Source: Halocalculus aciditolerans (GTDB taxonomy: Archaea > Halobacteriota > Halobacteria > Halobacteriales > Halobacteriaceae). Taken from it: a DNA stretch of 64,000 nucleotides. Of the stretch, positions 17,913 through 26,659 are shown in pieces (position 1 is the first letter of the stretch; each line of letters begins with the position of its first letter). The translations under genes were made by a program, and so were the position numbers. The stretch lies in contig NZ_BMPG01000005.1 of the NCBI RefSeq assembly GCF_014647475.1, positions 62,001-126,000 of the forward strand, read 5' to 3'. The notes under the pieces are model-generated. The model did no database searches and was not told where the DNA came from. It saw only the letters and a list, made by a program, of their open reading frames with translations.

Positions 17913-19046
17913 CTACGCGCCGGGCACGGCGTCGGCGAGCGCGTCGACGACCGCGTCGACGTGCGCCTCCTCGACGGTGAGCGGCGGGAGGAGACGGACG
18001 ACGGTGCGGCCCGCGGGGAGCGCGAGCACGCCGTGGTCGAGCGCGAGGTCGCGGAGCACGGCGTTCGCGTCCCGCTTCACCTCGACGCCGACCATCAGGC
18101 CCTCGCCGCGGACCTCGCGCACCGCGTCCCCGAGGGCGTCCCGGAGTTCCTCGCGGAGGTACGCGCCGATTTCGTCCGCGTGCGCCGGCACGGCGTCGCG
18201 TTCGAGGACGTCGAGCGTGGCGTTCGCCGCCGCGCAGACCACCGGGCCGCCGGAGAACGTGCTCCCGTGGTTCCCGGCCTCCTCCGCGATCCAGTCCGCA
18301 CAGAGCGTCGCCCCGACGGGGAGGCCGTTCCCGAGGCCTTTCGCCGTCGTGAGGATATCGGGCGTCACGTCGTACCCCTCGGACGCCCACATCGCGCCCG
18401 TCCGCCCGAGGCCCGTCTGTACCTCGTCGAAGACGAGCGCCGCGCCCGCCTCCTCGGTCGCCTCGCGCGCCGCGCGCAGGAACTCCTGCGGGGCGGGGTT
18501 GATGCCGCCTTCGCCCTGGATGGGTTCGGTGATGACCGCCGCCGTCTCCTCGTCGACGGCGTCCCGGAGCGCGTCCCCGTTTCCGAACTCGACGAACTCG
18601 ACGTCGCCGGCGAGCGGGCCGAACCCCTCCTTGTACGCGTCGCTCCACGTCGCCGCGAGCGCGCCCATCGTCCGCCCGTGGAACGCCCGCGTCATCGCGA
18701 CGATCTTCGACCGACCGGTCGCGTGCCGCGCGAACTTCAACGCCGCCTCGTTCGCCTCCGTCCCCGAGTTACACAGCCAGACCTTCGAGAGGCCGCCGGG
18801 CGCGACCTCGGCGAGGCGCTCGTAGAGCCGCGTGCGCTCCGGGACGGGGTAGGAGGCCTGCACGTACGTCAGCGCCTCCAGTTGGTCTTTCGCCGCCGCC
18901 GTCACGTCCGGGTGGCAGTGGCCGAGCGGCGCGCACGCGTAGCTCGCACCGAAGTCGAGGTACTCCGTGCCGTCCGCGCCCGTGAGGTGGACGCCGTCGC
19001 CCGATTCGATGGTGATGGGTTTCTCGTTGAAGACGAATCCGCTCAT
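17913..19046 (-). CDS. argD: acetylornithine/LysW-ornithine aminotransferase ArgD (LysJ-like)
   Basis: A 377-residue PLP-dependent class III aminotransferase. It has the pyridine-binding aspartate D207 in VFDEVQTGLGR, the Schiff-base lysine K236 in TTAKGLGNGLPVG and the SGTEANEAALKFAR helix. In LysW-dependent arginine synthesis it converts LysW-glutamate-semialdehyde to LysW-ornithine with glutamate as amino donor. The same family does this for lysine in some archaea. Its ATG overlaps the argB stop by four bases (ATGA). In other haloarchaea argE/lysK and argF follow; here an unrelated small gene does. Confidence 0.92.
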   Translation of the reverse strand: MSGFVFNEKPITIESGDGVHLTGADGTEYLDFGASYACAPLGHCHPDVTAAAKDQLEALTYVQASYPVPERTRLYERLAEVAPGGLSKVWLCNSGTEANEAALKFARHATGRSKIVAMTRAFHGRTMGALAATWSDAYKEGFGPLAGDVEFVEFGNGDALRDAVDEETAAVITEPIQGEGGINPAPQEFLRAAREATEEAGAALVFDEVQTGLGRTGAMWASEGYDVTPDILTTAKGLGNGLPVGATLCADWIAEEAGNHGSTFSGGPVVCAAANATLDVLERDAVPAHADEIGAYLREELRDALGDAVREVRGEGLMVGVEVKRDANAVLRDLALDHGVLALPAGRTVVRLLPPLTVEEAHVDAVVDALADAVPGA

Positions 19047-19891
19047 TCCTTGCCTCCGCTGATGGCGTCCCGCGTGATGGTCGTTCCGTCTCCGTCCAGC
19101 GCTGCCGTGATGGGGGCGTCGGCGTTCGCGGTGGCGACGACGACGCGCTCGGAGCCCCGGGAGAGCGCTTCCTCTGCGGCCATGACCTTCCGCCGCATGA
19201 AGCCGCCCGCGGCCTCCGTGAGCGCCGCGAACTCCTCGGGCGTGTCGACCCGCGCGATGCGCGTCGTCGGGTCCTCGGGGTCCGCGTAGACGCCGGTGAC
19301 GTCCGTGAGGAGGACGAGGTCGCCGCCGAGCGCCCCCGCGACCGCGGCCGCGGAGCGGTCAGCGTCCGAGTTAACAGCGGTAAAGGAGCCGTCGTCCTCC
19401 ACGCCGAGCATCGGCACCGACACGACCGGCGTGTACCCCGCGTCGAGCAGCGTCGCGAGGAGGTCCTCGTTCACGACCTCGATAGTCCCGGAGTGGTCGC
19501 CGCGCTTGATCTTCTTCTTCCCGTCCTCGACGACTCGCACGGCGGACTTCCGCGGGCCCTTCAGGAGTTGGCCGTCGACGCCGGAGAGCCCGACGGCGTT
19601 CACGCCCGCGTTCTGCAGGCCCTCCACGAGGTCCGTGTTCACGAGCCCGGGGAGCGCCATCTTGAAGACGTCCATCGCCTCCTCGTCCGTGAACCGCCCG
19701 ACGACGCCGTCCGGCGTCTCCACGTACTCGGGTTCGATACCCATCTTCTCGAGCGCGTCGTCCATCGCGGTCGACCCGCCGTGCACGACGACGACGCGCT
19801 TCCCCTCCGCCCGGAGCGACGCCACGTCGTCGAGCGCCTCCTGCGGGTTCACGGCGGCCGCGCCGCCGATTTTGACGACGACCGCCGTCAT
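19043..19891 (-). CDS. argB: LysW-glutamate/acetylglutamate kinase ArgB (LysZ-like)
   Basis: A 282-residue amino-acid kinase. The ATG at 19891 starts directly at the first strand, MTAVVVKIGGAAAVN; longer readings are artefacts. Family features are the glycine-rich loop KIGG, the VHGGSTAMDDALEKMG substrate region and the LLTDVTGVYADP motif near the ATP site. It phosphorylates the LysW-bound glutamate side chain, the second chemical step of the pathway. It overlaps argD by four bases and argC by four bases (ATGA), so the genes are translationally coupled. Confidence 0.93.
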   Translation of the reverse strand: MTAVVVKIGGAAAVNPQEALDDVASLRAEGKRVVVVHGGSTAMDDALEKMGIEPEYVETPDGVVGRFTDEEAMDVFKMALPGLVNTDLVEGLQNAGVNAVGLSGVDGQLLKGPRKSAVRVVEDGKKKIKRGDHSGTIEVVNEDLLATLLDAGYTPVVSVPMLGVEDDGSFTAVNSDADRSAAAVAGALGGDLVLLTDVTGVYADPEDPTTRIARVDTPEEFAALTEAAGGFMRRKVMAAEEALSRGSERVVVATANADAPITAALDGDGTTITRDAISGGKE

Positions 19892-20925
19892 GGCTTTCCG
19901 ACCGGGTGGAGGCCGAGCTGGTCGAGGCCCGCGGTCTCGTCGAGGCCGCGCGCGATGTTCGTCGCGTGAATCGCCTGCCCCGCGCTGCCCTTCATCATGT
20001 TGTCGATGGCCGAGAAGACGACGATGCGGCCGTTCCGCTCGTCGAGCTCGAAGCCGACTTCGGCGGAGTTCGTTCCCGCGACCGCCTTCGGCTCGGGGTA
20101 GCGGTAGACGCCGCTCCCGCCGGCCACGAGGCGGACGAACGGCTCGTCCTCGTACGCGCCCCGGTACGCCTGCCACAGCTCCGCCTTCGACGGCAGCTCG
20201 TCCGGGAAGACGTGGCAGGTCGCCGACGCCCCGCGCACCATGTCCACGGCGTGCGCCGTGAAGGAGACTTCCGTGCCGAGGTGCTCTTGGATCTCGGCCT
20301 CGTGTCGGTGGCCGGTCGGCGCGTACGGCCGCACGACGCCGGAGCGCTCGACGTGGCTCGACGCCGCGCCGCCCGACGCGCCGCCCTCCGAGGAGCCGAC
20401 CTTCACGTCGACGACGACCCGCTCGTCGCCGTCGAGGACGCCCGCCTCGTAGAGCGGGTGGAGACCGGTGATGGTCGCCGTCGCGTTACAGCCGCCGCAG
20501 GCCACGAGGTCCGCGCCCGCGATGTTCTCGCGGTTCACCTCGGGCAGCCCGTACGCGGCCTCGCTCACGAGCTCCGGCCGGCTGTGCCCGTCGTACCAGA
20601 CGTCGTACTGCGCGGCGTCCCGCAGCCGGAAGTCCGCGGAGAGGTCGATGACCGTGTCCGCGGCCGCGCGGAAGTCGTCGATGCGCTCCATCGACACCCC
20701 GTGCGGAACGCCCGCGTAGAGGACGTCGACGTCCTGTAGCTCTCCCGGGTCGGAGAAGCGGAGGTCGACCTCGCGGAGGTTCGGATGCACACTGCCGAGC
20801 GTCTTGTTCGTCGCCGACCGACTCGTCGCCTGCACGAGTTCGAGGTCGGGGTGCGCGGTGACGAGCCGGCAGAGCTCACCACCGGTGAACCCGGACGCGC
20901 CGACCACGGAGGCGGTGAGCGTCAT
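19888..20925 (-). CDS. argC: N-acetyl/LysW-glutamyl-phosphate reductase ArgC (LysY-like)
   Basis: A 345-residue NADPH-dependent reductase. The N-terminal Rossmann motif is VVGASGFTGGELCRL and the catalytic cysteine is C146 in VACGGCNATAT. The segment VGSSEGGASGGAASSHVERS contains the phosphate-site region. It reduces the LysW-bound glutamyl phosphate to the semialdehyde. The start codon at 20925 overlaps the stop of argX by one base (TAATG), so it was preferred over the longer open reading. Length and motifs are those of the archaeal LysY/ArgC group. Confidence 0.93.
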   Translation of the reverse strand: MTLTASVVGASGFTGGELCRLVTAHPDLELVQATSRSATNKTLGSVHPNLREVDLRFSDPGELQDVDVLYAGVPHGVSMERIDDFRAAADTVIDLSADFRLRDAAQYDVWYDGHSRPELVSEAAYGLPEVNRENIAGADLVACGGCNATATITGLHPLYEAGVLDGDERVVVDVKVGSSEGGASGGAASSHVERSGVVRPYAPTGHRHEAEIQEHLGTEVSFTAHAVDMVRGASATCHVFPDELPSKAELWQAYRGAYEDEPFVRLVAGGSGVYRYPEPKAVAGTNSAEVGFELDERNGRIVVFSAIDNMMKGSAGQAIHATNIARGLDETAGLDQLGLHPVGKP

Positions 20926-21797
20926 TACGCGCCCACCTCCCCGGCCGCCGCCGTCGCCTCCAGCCAGTCCACGATGCGCGCGGGCACGTCGACGTCGTTC
21001 GCCTCGTCGAGCGCCTTGAACTCGCAGGTCGCGTTCACCTCGTGCACGGTGTAGCCGCCGTCCTCGAGCTCCATCAGGTCGACGCCGAGCAGGCCGCCGC
21101 CGACCGCGTCGGACGCCCGCTGAACGAGGTCTTCCACTTCCTCGTCGGGGTCGAACTGCGTCGCCTCGCCGCCCTTCGCCGCGTTCGTGATCCAATGCTC
21201 CGAAGAGCGGTACATCGCCGCGACCGGCTCGCCGTCGGCCGCGACGACGCGGATGTCGCGGTCGGGCTTCGCCACGAACTCCTGCACGTAGAAGACGGAG
21301 TGCTCGTAGCTCCCGAGCGTCGCCTTGTGTTCGAGGATGGCTTCGGCGGCGCTCCGCGAGTCGATGCGCGCGATGAGCCGCCCCCACGAGCCCGTGACGG
21401 GCTTCAGCACGCAGGGGTAGCCGAACGCCTCGATGGACTCCAGGGCGGACTCGACGTCGAACGTCACCTCCGTCCGCGGCGTCGGCACGCCCGCGTCCGC
21501 GAGCGCGAGACTCCCGCGGACTTTGTCCGCGCACACCGTCGTCGGGTGCGCCGGGTTCACGACCGGGATGTCGTACTGCTCGCAGAACCGACTCACGTAC
21601 CGGACCCGCGAGGACTCCTGACAGCGATTGAACGCGAGGTCGAGGTCCGCGAACGGCTCCGGCGGCTCCGGGCCGTCGAGGCCGAACCGCGGCTCGCGCG
21701 CGTCGATCTTCACGACGTCGTGGTCGCGCTCGCGGAGCTCGTCGAGGAGCAACTGCTCGTCCTTCCGGATGCGGGAGTAGAGGAAGCCGAGGCGCAC
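20925..21797 (-). CDS. argX: LysW-glutamate ligase ArgX (LysX/RimK family)
   Basis: A 290-residue ATP-grasp ligase. It joins the C-terminal glutamate of the carrier protein LysW to the amino group of glutamate (arginine route) or aminoadipate (lysine route). Visible features are the RIRKDEQLLLDELRERDHDV start, the ATP-grasp segment PCVLKPVTGSWGRLIARIDS and the metal/substrate segment VHEVNATCEFKALDEAN. Haloarchaea use this set for arginine, and argC, argB and argD lie directly downstream, so I name it argX. The start is a GTG. It lies 36 bases after lysW. Confidence 0.88.
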   Translation of the reverse strand: MRLGFLYSRIRKDEQLLLDELRERDHDVVKIDAREPRFGLDGPEPPEPFADLDLAFNRCQESSRVRYVSRFCEQYDIPVVNPAHPTTVCADKVRGSLALADAGVPTPRTEVTFDVESALESIEAFGYPCVLKPVTGSWGRLIARIDSRSAAEAILEHKATLGSYEHSVFYVQEFVAKPDRDIRVVAADGEPVAAMYRSSEHWITNAAKGGEATQFDPDEEVEDLVQRASDAVGGGLLGVDLMELEDGGYTVHEVNATCEFKALDEANDVDVPARIVDWLEATAAAGEVGA

Positions 21798-21833
21798 GCT
21801 ACGCCCACCCCCGCGTCGCCGTCACCGCCACGC

Positions 21834-21998
21834 TCACTCGCCCCAGTCCTCGTCCAGCTCGGGTGCCACGTCGACCGTCACGGGGTCGTCGCCCGTCACT
21901 TCCAGCTCCGCCCCGCAGGTCGCACAGTCCACGATTTCGCCCGTTTCCACGTCGTCGTGGAGGCTCAGTTCACTACCGCACTCGGGACAGTCTACCAT
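21834..21998 (-). CDS. lysW: amino-group carrier protein LysW (ArgW)
   Basis: A 54-residue acidic protein. The N-terminal zinc ribbon has CPEC at residues 4-7 and CATC at 25-28. The C-terminus is PELDEDWGE, the hallmark EDWGE tail whose terminal glutamate is the covalent attachment point. The ATG at 21998 opens the arginine operon. The protein protects the alpha-amino group of glutamate and presents the bound intermediates to ArgX, ArgB, ArgC and ArgD through its negative surface. All expected features for this family are present. Confidence 0.95.
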   Translation of the reverse strand: MVDCPECGSELSLHDDVETGEIVDCATCGAELEVTGDDPVTVDVAPELDEDWGE

Positions 21999-22020
21999 AC
22001 CGGCCGTACTCGCACGAGTT

Positions 22021-22030
22021 ACTTAATAGT
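22021..22030 (-). promoter_or_regulatory. promoter of the lysW-arg operon
   Basis: On the minus strand the box ACTATTAAGT is centred about 27 bases before the lysW ATG. It is clearly more AT-rich than its surroundings and at the distance expected for a leaderless transcript. Confidence 0.6.
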
Positions 22031-22102
22031 CGCGTCACCGCCAAGGCTTCCTCCTCTCCTCGGGCCGCCTTGAAACGCCAGACCGAACAGGTGCGTCTCT
22101 GG

Positions 22103-22492
22103 TCAACACGCGAACCAGATGCGCACGTCGCCCTCGACGTCGTTCAGGACCTTGATGCGTGTCTCCTCACAGTCTTCCGCGGGCGCGTACTCGGCAGACG
22201 CGACCCGCTCTCCGTCCACGACCGCGTGCACGACCGCCGGCTCTCCGCGGTATGCCGTCGTCTCGTTCACCGTGTACTGCCCGGATAACGTGTACGTCCG
22301 CTCGAAATCGACGCTCCCGCTCTCGTTCGTAACCCGCAGCCGCACCTCGTGCGTGCCCGTCTGATCGTTACGAACGACGATTGGATGTTTTCGCTCTCCT
22401 CCCGTCTCCGTCACACATCCGGACGCAGTGAGAACGAGACCGCCGACACTCCCCACAACGGCGCGTCTCGTCCGCTTCGTGTCTGGAACCAT
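22103..22492 (-). CDS. small lipoprotein with Tat/lipobox signal
   Basis: A 129-residue exported protein; the ATG at 22492 gives a compact signal peptide. The N-terminus has a twin-arginine stretch (KRTRRAVVGSVGGLVL), then the lipobox LTASGC with the lipidated cysteine. This combination is typical of haloarchaeal Tat lipoproteins. The mature part is about 105 residues and beta-rich (NDQTGTHEVRLRVTNESG), with two further cysteines near the end that could pair. The function is unknown; small Ig-like cell-surface lipoproteins of this type are common in haloarchaea. Confidence 0.75.
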   Translation of the reverse strand: MVPDTKRTRRAVVGSVGGLVLTASGCVTETGGERKHPIVVRNDQTGTHEVRLRVTNESGSVDFERTYTLSGQYTVNETTAYRGEPAVVHAVVDGERVASAEYAPAEDCEETRIKVLNDVEGDVRIWFAC

Positions 22493-22518
22493 TCGTGAGA
22501 ATTCGACAACCCCACGAA

Positions 22519-22530
22519 AATATCTTACGT
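22519..22530 (-). promoter_or_regulatory. promoter of the lipoprotein gene
   Basis: On the minus strand the AAGATATTTTCG element lies about 28-32 bases before the ATG at 22492, with an adjacent purine/T-rich BRE-like stretch. The position fits leaderless transcription. Confidence 0.5.
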
Positions 22531-22782
22531 GAATTTCATGTCTCAAGCCAGACCGTGTGATCAGTGACGACATCGAAACACCTGGTTGCTATGCCCCCGC
22601 ACTCGGGACCACATGATTCGACCGGAATCAGTGGTGGCACCGGCGGAATCGGTGTCTCATGCACCCTCATTTTAACTGGGGAACACATCGAAAAACGATG
22701 GCGGAGACGGGGCATCTGGCCCCGTCGTAACGCGGTCAGAACGACCTTCGCGAGATCAATCCCAGGCGTCGCGCCTGCACTG

Positions 22783-22790
22783 TTTTATTT
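22783..22790 (+). promoter_or_regulatory. probable nucS promoter
   Basis: TTTTATTT is centred about 27 bases before the nucS GTG at 22814. This spacing supports a leaderless mRNA and supports the GTG as the true start. Confidence 0.55.
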
Positions 22791-22813
22791 GACCAGCACG
22801 TACACGCACACCA

Positions 22814-23533
22814 GTGACCGAACCGACCGAGACGACCACGCACGCCGACCCCGCGCCCGCCGACGCCGCCGTCCTCGTCCGCGACGCCGTCGACGCCGAC
22901 CGCGCCGCCGCCCTCGTCGGCTCCTGCACCGTCGACTACGACGGCCGCGCCAGCGGCCACGTCGACCCCGGCGTCCGCCACGTCGTCCGCCAGCCCGACG
23001 GCACCCTCCTCGTCCACGGCGCGACCGGCCACCGCCCCCTCGCCTGGCACGCCGGCGACGGCGACTTTACTACTACTGCTACCGCCGACGACCGCCTCGT
23101 CCTCCGCGCCGAATCGAACACGGAGGAACTCACCGTCGCCCTCGACGCCGTCCACGCCCTCACCGTCTACGACCCCGACGACGCCGACAAAGACGTCCAG
23201 GGCACCGAAGCCGACGTCGTCTCCCGCCTCCTCAACGACCCCGACCTCGTCGAGTCCGGGTTCACCCCGCTCGCCACCGAACGCGACACCCCCGCCGGCC
23301 CCGTCGACATCTACGGCCGCGACGCCAACGGGCGAATCTGCGTCGTCGAGGTCAAACGCTCCCGCGTCGGCCCCGACGCCGCCACCCAACTCGACCGCTA
23401 CGTCCGCGCCCTCCGCGAAGACCTCCACACCGACTCCGACATCAGGGGCATCCTCGTCGCCCCCAGCGTCACCCAGAAATGCCGAGACATCCTCCTCGAA
23501 CGCGGCCACGACTTCTCCCCCTTCGAAGCCTAG
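22814..23533 (+). CDS. nucS: mismatch/branched-DNA endonuclease NucS (EndoMS)
   Basis: A 239-residue protein with the two-domain NucS plan: an N-terminal beta-rich DNA-binding and dimerisation half and a C-terminal PD-(D/E)xK-type nuclease. The catalytic triad is D165 in GPVDIYGRD with E179 and K181 in VVEVKRS, equivalent to the known archaeal residues. EndoMS/NucS cuts both strands at mismatches and works with PCNA. The GTG start is supported by a TATA-like box 27 bases upstream. It is convergent with mutS 300 bases away, placing two different mismatch-repair proteins side by side. Confidence 0.93.
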   Translation: MTEPTETTTHADPAPADAAVLVRDAVDADRAAALVGSCTVDYDGRASGHVDPGVRHVVRQPDGTLLVHGATGHRPLAWHAGDGDFTTTATADDRLVLRAESNTEELTVALDAVHALTVYDPDDADKDVQGTEADVVSRLLNDPDLVESGFTPLATERDTPAGPVDIYGRDANGRICVVEVKRSRVGPDAATQLDRYVRALREDLHTDSDIRGILVAPSVTQKCRDILLERGHDFSPFEA

Positions 23534-23830
23534 CCGTTGCAGCCGCTGTCGACGACAGTACCGCGTGAGTCGATGTCTCCGAACGCCCACTCCCCGTTGT
23601 ACGGGCGACCCGCGAGTCGCCCGTACGGCAAGCGGGACGCCGAGCGTCCCGTCCTGCTCGCGCCCGCTCGCCGACACATCGCTCGCTCCGCTCACGACTC
23701 ACTCCGCTCGTCGTTTGCACGCGTCGCTCGCGATAGGGGCCGCCGAGTCGAACGCGACCGGTCGTCCCCGTTCGAATCCCCGCCCGCGTGGCTCGTCGAG
23801 AAAGCGGACTCTCGGGCCGGCCGCCTCGTC
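23534..23830. other. repeat-rich spacer between convergent nucS and mutS
   Basis: No gene is supported here. The left half carries the paired hairpins listed separately (23599-23651). The right half has the GCTCGCTCCGCTCACGACTC-like short repeats often seen in haloarchaeal spacers. The convergent genes make a terminator role for the hairpins plausible on both strands. Confidence 0.6.
23599..23651. repeat. paired-hairpin element, nucS-mutS spacer
   Basis: Hairpin one has 11-base perfect arms, GTACGGGCGAC at 23599-23609 and its complement at 23616-23626, with a 6-base loop. After six bases comes hairpin two, CGGGACGC at 23633-23640 and GCGTCCCG at 23644-23651, with loop CGA. The same two-hairpin plan recurs near 39.85 kb and inside polX. 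Confidence 0.85.
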
Positions 23831-26425
23831 TCAGTCGTCGAGTCGGTCTTTGAGGTCGGCGAGGACGTTCATCGCCTCTAAGGGCGTCATCGCGGCGAGG
23901 TCGACGTCGCGGAGGGTCTCGCGGGCGTCCGCCGGGAGGGAGTCGTCGGACTCCGTCACGTCCGTTTCCGTCTCCTCGACGAGGTCTTCCTCTCGGGCTT
24001 CGAGGTCGGCGAGGAGGTCGCGGGAGCGCGCGACGACGGAGTTCGGGACGCCGGCGGCGCGCGCGACGTCGACGCCGTAGGACGCGGTGGCCGCGCCCCG
24101 GCTGATGCGGTGGTCGAACTCCACGCCGTCCTCGCCGGTGTCGGCGGCGGCGAAGTGGAGGTTCGTCGCGTGCGCGAGCGAGTCCGCGACCTCGGTGAGC
24201 TCGTGGTGGTGCGTGGCGAAGAGCGTGAACGCCCGCGTCTCGTCGTGTAAGTGCTCGGTGATGGCCTGCGCGATGGCGAGCCCGTCAGTGGTGGCGGTCC
24301 CCCGCCCCACCTCGTCGAGGAGGACGAGCGAGTTCTCCGTCGCGTCCCGCAGAATCGTGGCGAGCTCGCTCATCTCCACCATGAAGGTCGAGCGGCCGCC
24401 CGCGATGTCGTCGCTCGCCCCGACACGGGTGAACACGCGGTCGAGGACGGGGAGTTCCGCGGACTCCGCCGGGACGAAACTCCCGAGCTGGGCGAGCACG
24501 CTGACGAGCGCGACCTGCCGCATATACGTCGACTTCCCGCTCATGTTCGGGCCCGTGATGACCGCGAGCTTCGCATTATCTCCTAGGTGCGTATCGTTCG
24601 GCACGAACGACGAGAGCGAGCGCTCGACGACCGGGTGGCGACCGCCCTCGACGTCGATTCCGTCGCTCCCCACCTCGGGGCGGACGTAGCCGTGCTCCGC
24701 CGCGACCGTCGCGAGCGACGCGAGCACGTCGAGCGTCGCCAGCGCGTCCGCGAGCGCCTGCACTCGCGCGACTTCGCCCGCGACCGCCCGCCGCACCTCC
24801 TGGAAGAGCTCGTACTCCAGGTCGTCCGCGCGCGCCGTCGCCGAGAGAATCTCGTCCTCGCGCTCCTTCAACTCCGGCGTCACGAAGCGCTCCGAGTTCT
24901 TCAGCGTCTGCCGGCGCTGGTAGTGCTCGGGGACCGCGTCGAGGTTCGGGTTCGTCACCTCGATGTAGTAGCCGTGCACGGCGTTGTGCCCGACCTTGAG
25001 CGAGTCGATGCCCGTCAGCTCTCGCTCTTCGGCCTCCAGCGAGTCGATCCACTCTTTGCCCGCTCGCTCCGTCGCGCGAAGCTCCGCGAGCTCCTCGTCG
25101 AAGCTCGGCTTCAGAATCTCGCCCTCGGTGATTTCGGCGGGCGGGTTCTCCCGAACCGCGCTGTCGATGAGGTCGCGCACGTCGTCGAGCGGGTCGAGGC
25201 GCTCGCGGAGTTCCGCGAGGCGCTCGGACTCCGCGTCCGCGAGCGTCTCCCGAACATCTGGGACGCGGTCGAGCGTCGCGTGCAGCGACCGGAGGTCGCG
25301 GGCGTCCGCCCGCCCCCGCGAGACCCGCGTGATGAGGCGTTCGAGGTCGTAGACGCCCTTCAGTTCGTCGTGCAGGCCCTCGCGCGCCACGACCGACTCG
25401 GTGAGCTCGGCGACGGCGTCCAGGCGCGCTTCGATGGCGGCCGCGTCGACGAGCGGCCGGCGCAGCCAGTCGGTGAGCCGCCGCCGCCCGAGCGCGCACG
25501 CCGTCTCGTCCAGCACGTCCACGAGCGCCGTGCCCTCCGCGCCGTGCACGCTCCGCGGCTCGAAGAGCTCCAGGCTCTCCCGCGCCACCTCGTCCAGGAT
25601 CATGTGGTCGCGGGGGTCGTACCGCGTCAGGTGCGTGAGATAGTCGAGGTCGCCCTCAGCGCCGCCGCGCGCGTACTCCGCGTACCCGAGGAGCGCGCCG
25701 CACGCCCGCACCTCGACGTCGCTCGCGAGCGCCTGCGCGCCGCCCCGGAGGTGACGCGTCAACTGCTCGCCCGCCGCCTCGCTGTCGAACGCGCCGTCGT
25801 CGAACGGGCTGATCGTCACGTCGCTCGGCACGACGTCCGCGGGGACGAGCGGCCCGAGGATGGCCTCCGCCGGCGCGAACCGTGCGAGCTCGTCGCGGAC
25901 GCTCGAGACGTCGCGGACGCTCGTCGCCACGAAATCACCGGTCGACACGTCGAGGAACGCCACGCCGAACTGGCTCGCCTTCCCCGTCTCGCCGGCGACG
26001 GCGGCGACGAAGTTGTTCTCCCCCGGCGCGAGCAGCTCGTCCTCGGTGAGCGTTCCCGGCGTCACCACCCGCGTCACCGCGCGGTCCACGACCCCCGACG
26101 CCTCGTCCGGGTCCTGCACCTGGTCCGCTACCGCGACCCTGTACCCCGCGTCCAGCAAGTCCTCGATGTAGGACGCCGCCGAGTCGATGGGCACCCCCGC
26201 CATCGGATACTCGCCCGTCGAATCCTCCCTCGCAGTGAGCGCCACCTCACACGTCCGCGACACGGCCTCCGCCGCCTCACAGAACGCCTCGTAGAAATCA
26301 CCCACCTGGAAGAGCACCAGCGCGTCGTCGTACTCCTCACACAGGTCGAAATACTGACCCATCATCGGCGTCAACTCACTCCGTCGCGCCGCCATCTTCT
26401 CCGGCGGCCCCAGCGCCGACTCCAT
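23831..26425 (-). CDS. mutS: DNA mismatch repair protein MutS
   Basis: An 864-residue protein of full MutS1 length. The mismatch-recognition motif is F44-Y45-E46 in [11 protein letters not shown]. Connector, lever and clamp domains follow ([20 protein letters not shown] is the core signature). The C-terminal ATPase has Walker [14 protein letters not shown] and Walker [17 protein letters not shown], then the helix-turn-helix dimerisation end. It binds mismatches and switches state with ATP. No mutL is beside it, unlike many bacterial and some haloarchaeal loci; the neighbour is nucS. Start ATG at 26425. Confidence 0.95.
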   Translation of the reverse strand: MESALGPPEKMAARRSELTPMMGQYFDLCEEYDDALVLFQVGDFYEAFCEAAEAVSRTCEVALTAREDSTGEYPMAGVPIDSAASYIEDLLDAGYRVAVADQVQDPDEASGVVDRAVTRVVTPGTLTEDELLAPGENNFVAAVAGETGKASQFGVAFLDVSTGDFVATSVRDVSSVRDELARFAPAEAILGPLVPADVVPSDVTISPFDDGAFDSEAAGEQLTRHLRGGAQALASDVEVRACGALLGYAEYARGGAEGDLDYLTHLTRYDPRDHMILDEVARESLELFEPRSVHGAEGTALVDVLDETACALGRRRLTDWLRRPLVDAAAIEARLDAVAELTESVVAREGLHDELKGVYDLERLITRVSRGRADARDLRSLHATLDRVPDVRETLADAESERLAELRERLDPLDDVRDLIDSAVRENPPAEITEGEILKPSFDEELAELRATERAGKEWIDSLEAEERELTGIDSLKVGHNAVHGYYIEVTNPNLDAVPEHYQRRQTLKNSERFVTPELKEREDEILSATARADDLEYELFQEVRRAVAGEVARVQALADALATLDVLASLATVAAEHGYVRPEVGSDGIDVEGGRHPVVERSLSSFVPNDTHLGDNAKLAVITGPNMSGKSTYMRQVALVSVLAQLGSFVPAESAELPVLDRVFTRVGASDDIAGGRSTFMVEMSELATILRDATENSLVLLDEVGRGTATTDGLAIAQAITEHLHDETRAFTLFATHHHELTEVADSLAHATNLHFAAADTGEDGVEFDHRISRGAATASYGVDVARAAGVPNSVVARSRDLLADLEAREEDLVEETETDVTESDDSLPADARETLRDVDLAAMTPLEAMNVLADLKDRLDD

Positions 26426-26585
26426 GATACCCTACCTGAGCGCCCGCAGGCGGTTATCACCTTCGACCTTTTGCTGCGCTTGGCTGCGCTCTGCGCGGCC
26501 AGCGCTGGCAAAAGCTCGACCAAAAGCGCTCCTCACTCCCTCCGGTCGCTCGTCGGCCGAGCGCTCCTGTGTCGCGCTCGGTGAA

Positions 26586-26625
26586 CCGGCGACCTACCGG
26601 GCTCTCCGAGCCACTCGGTCGCCGG
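26586..26625. repeat. nested inverted repeat upstream of mutS
   Basis: Outer arms are CCGGCGACC at 26586-26594 and GGTCGCCGG at 26617-26625. Between them an inner GGCTC/GAGCC pair encloses three bases. It lies in the 234-base spacer between mutS and the methyltransferase gene, which otherwise holds short GC-rich repeats and no gene. Confidence 0.7.
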
Positions 26626-26659
26626 ATGCTCGGCATATGTTCGATCGGTCCGTAATCTG

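Larger units (their letters stand above)
22493..22813. other. divergent spacer with three short hairpins
   Basis: This gene-free stretch separates the lipoprotein gene (minus) from nucS (plus). It holds the two promoters and three short inverted repeats near the nucS side. The strongest has arms GACGGGGC at 22706-22713 and GCCCCGTC at 22719-22726. The others are GGTC/GACC near 22734-22746 and CAGGCG/CGCCTG near 22763-22777. Closely spaced hairpins could belong to a small RNA or an operator. No open frame in the stretch looks coding. Confidence 0.5.

Noticed and set aside
15534-19289. Very long open frame of 1251 codons on the plus strand
   Set aside because: It runs antisense to the pilus ATPase and arg genes. 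GC-rich codon bias removes stops from such shadow frames, and the product is low-complexity Arg/Val-rich with no domain.
22814-22822. An ATG start for nucS
   Set aside because: No ATG fits before the conserved N-terminal region; the GTG at 22814 has a TATA-like box at the right distance.
23750-23800. A TTCGAAT stretch like a tRNA T-loop (GTTCGAATCCCC)
   Set aside because: The flanking bases do not pair to form a T-stem and no acceptor, D or anticodon arm can be drawn on either strand.
26426-26659. Possible gene or RNA between mutS and the methyltransferase
   Set aside because: Only GC-rich short repeats and a nested hairpin are seen; no frame with haloarchaeal coding character and no promoter.
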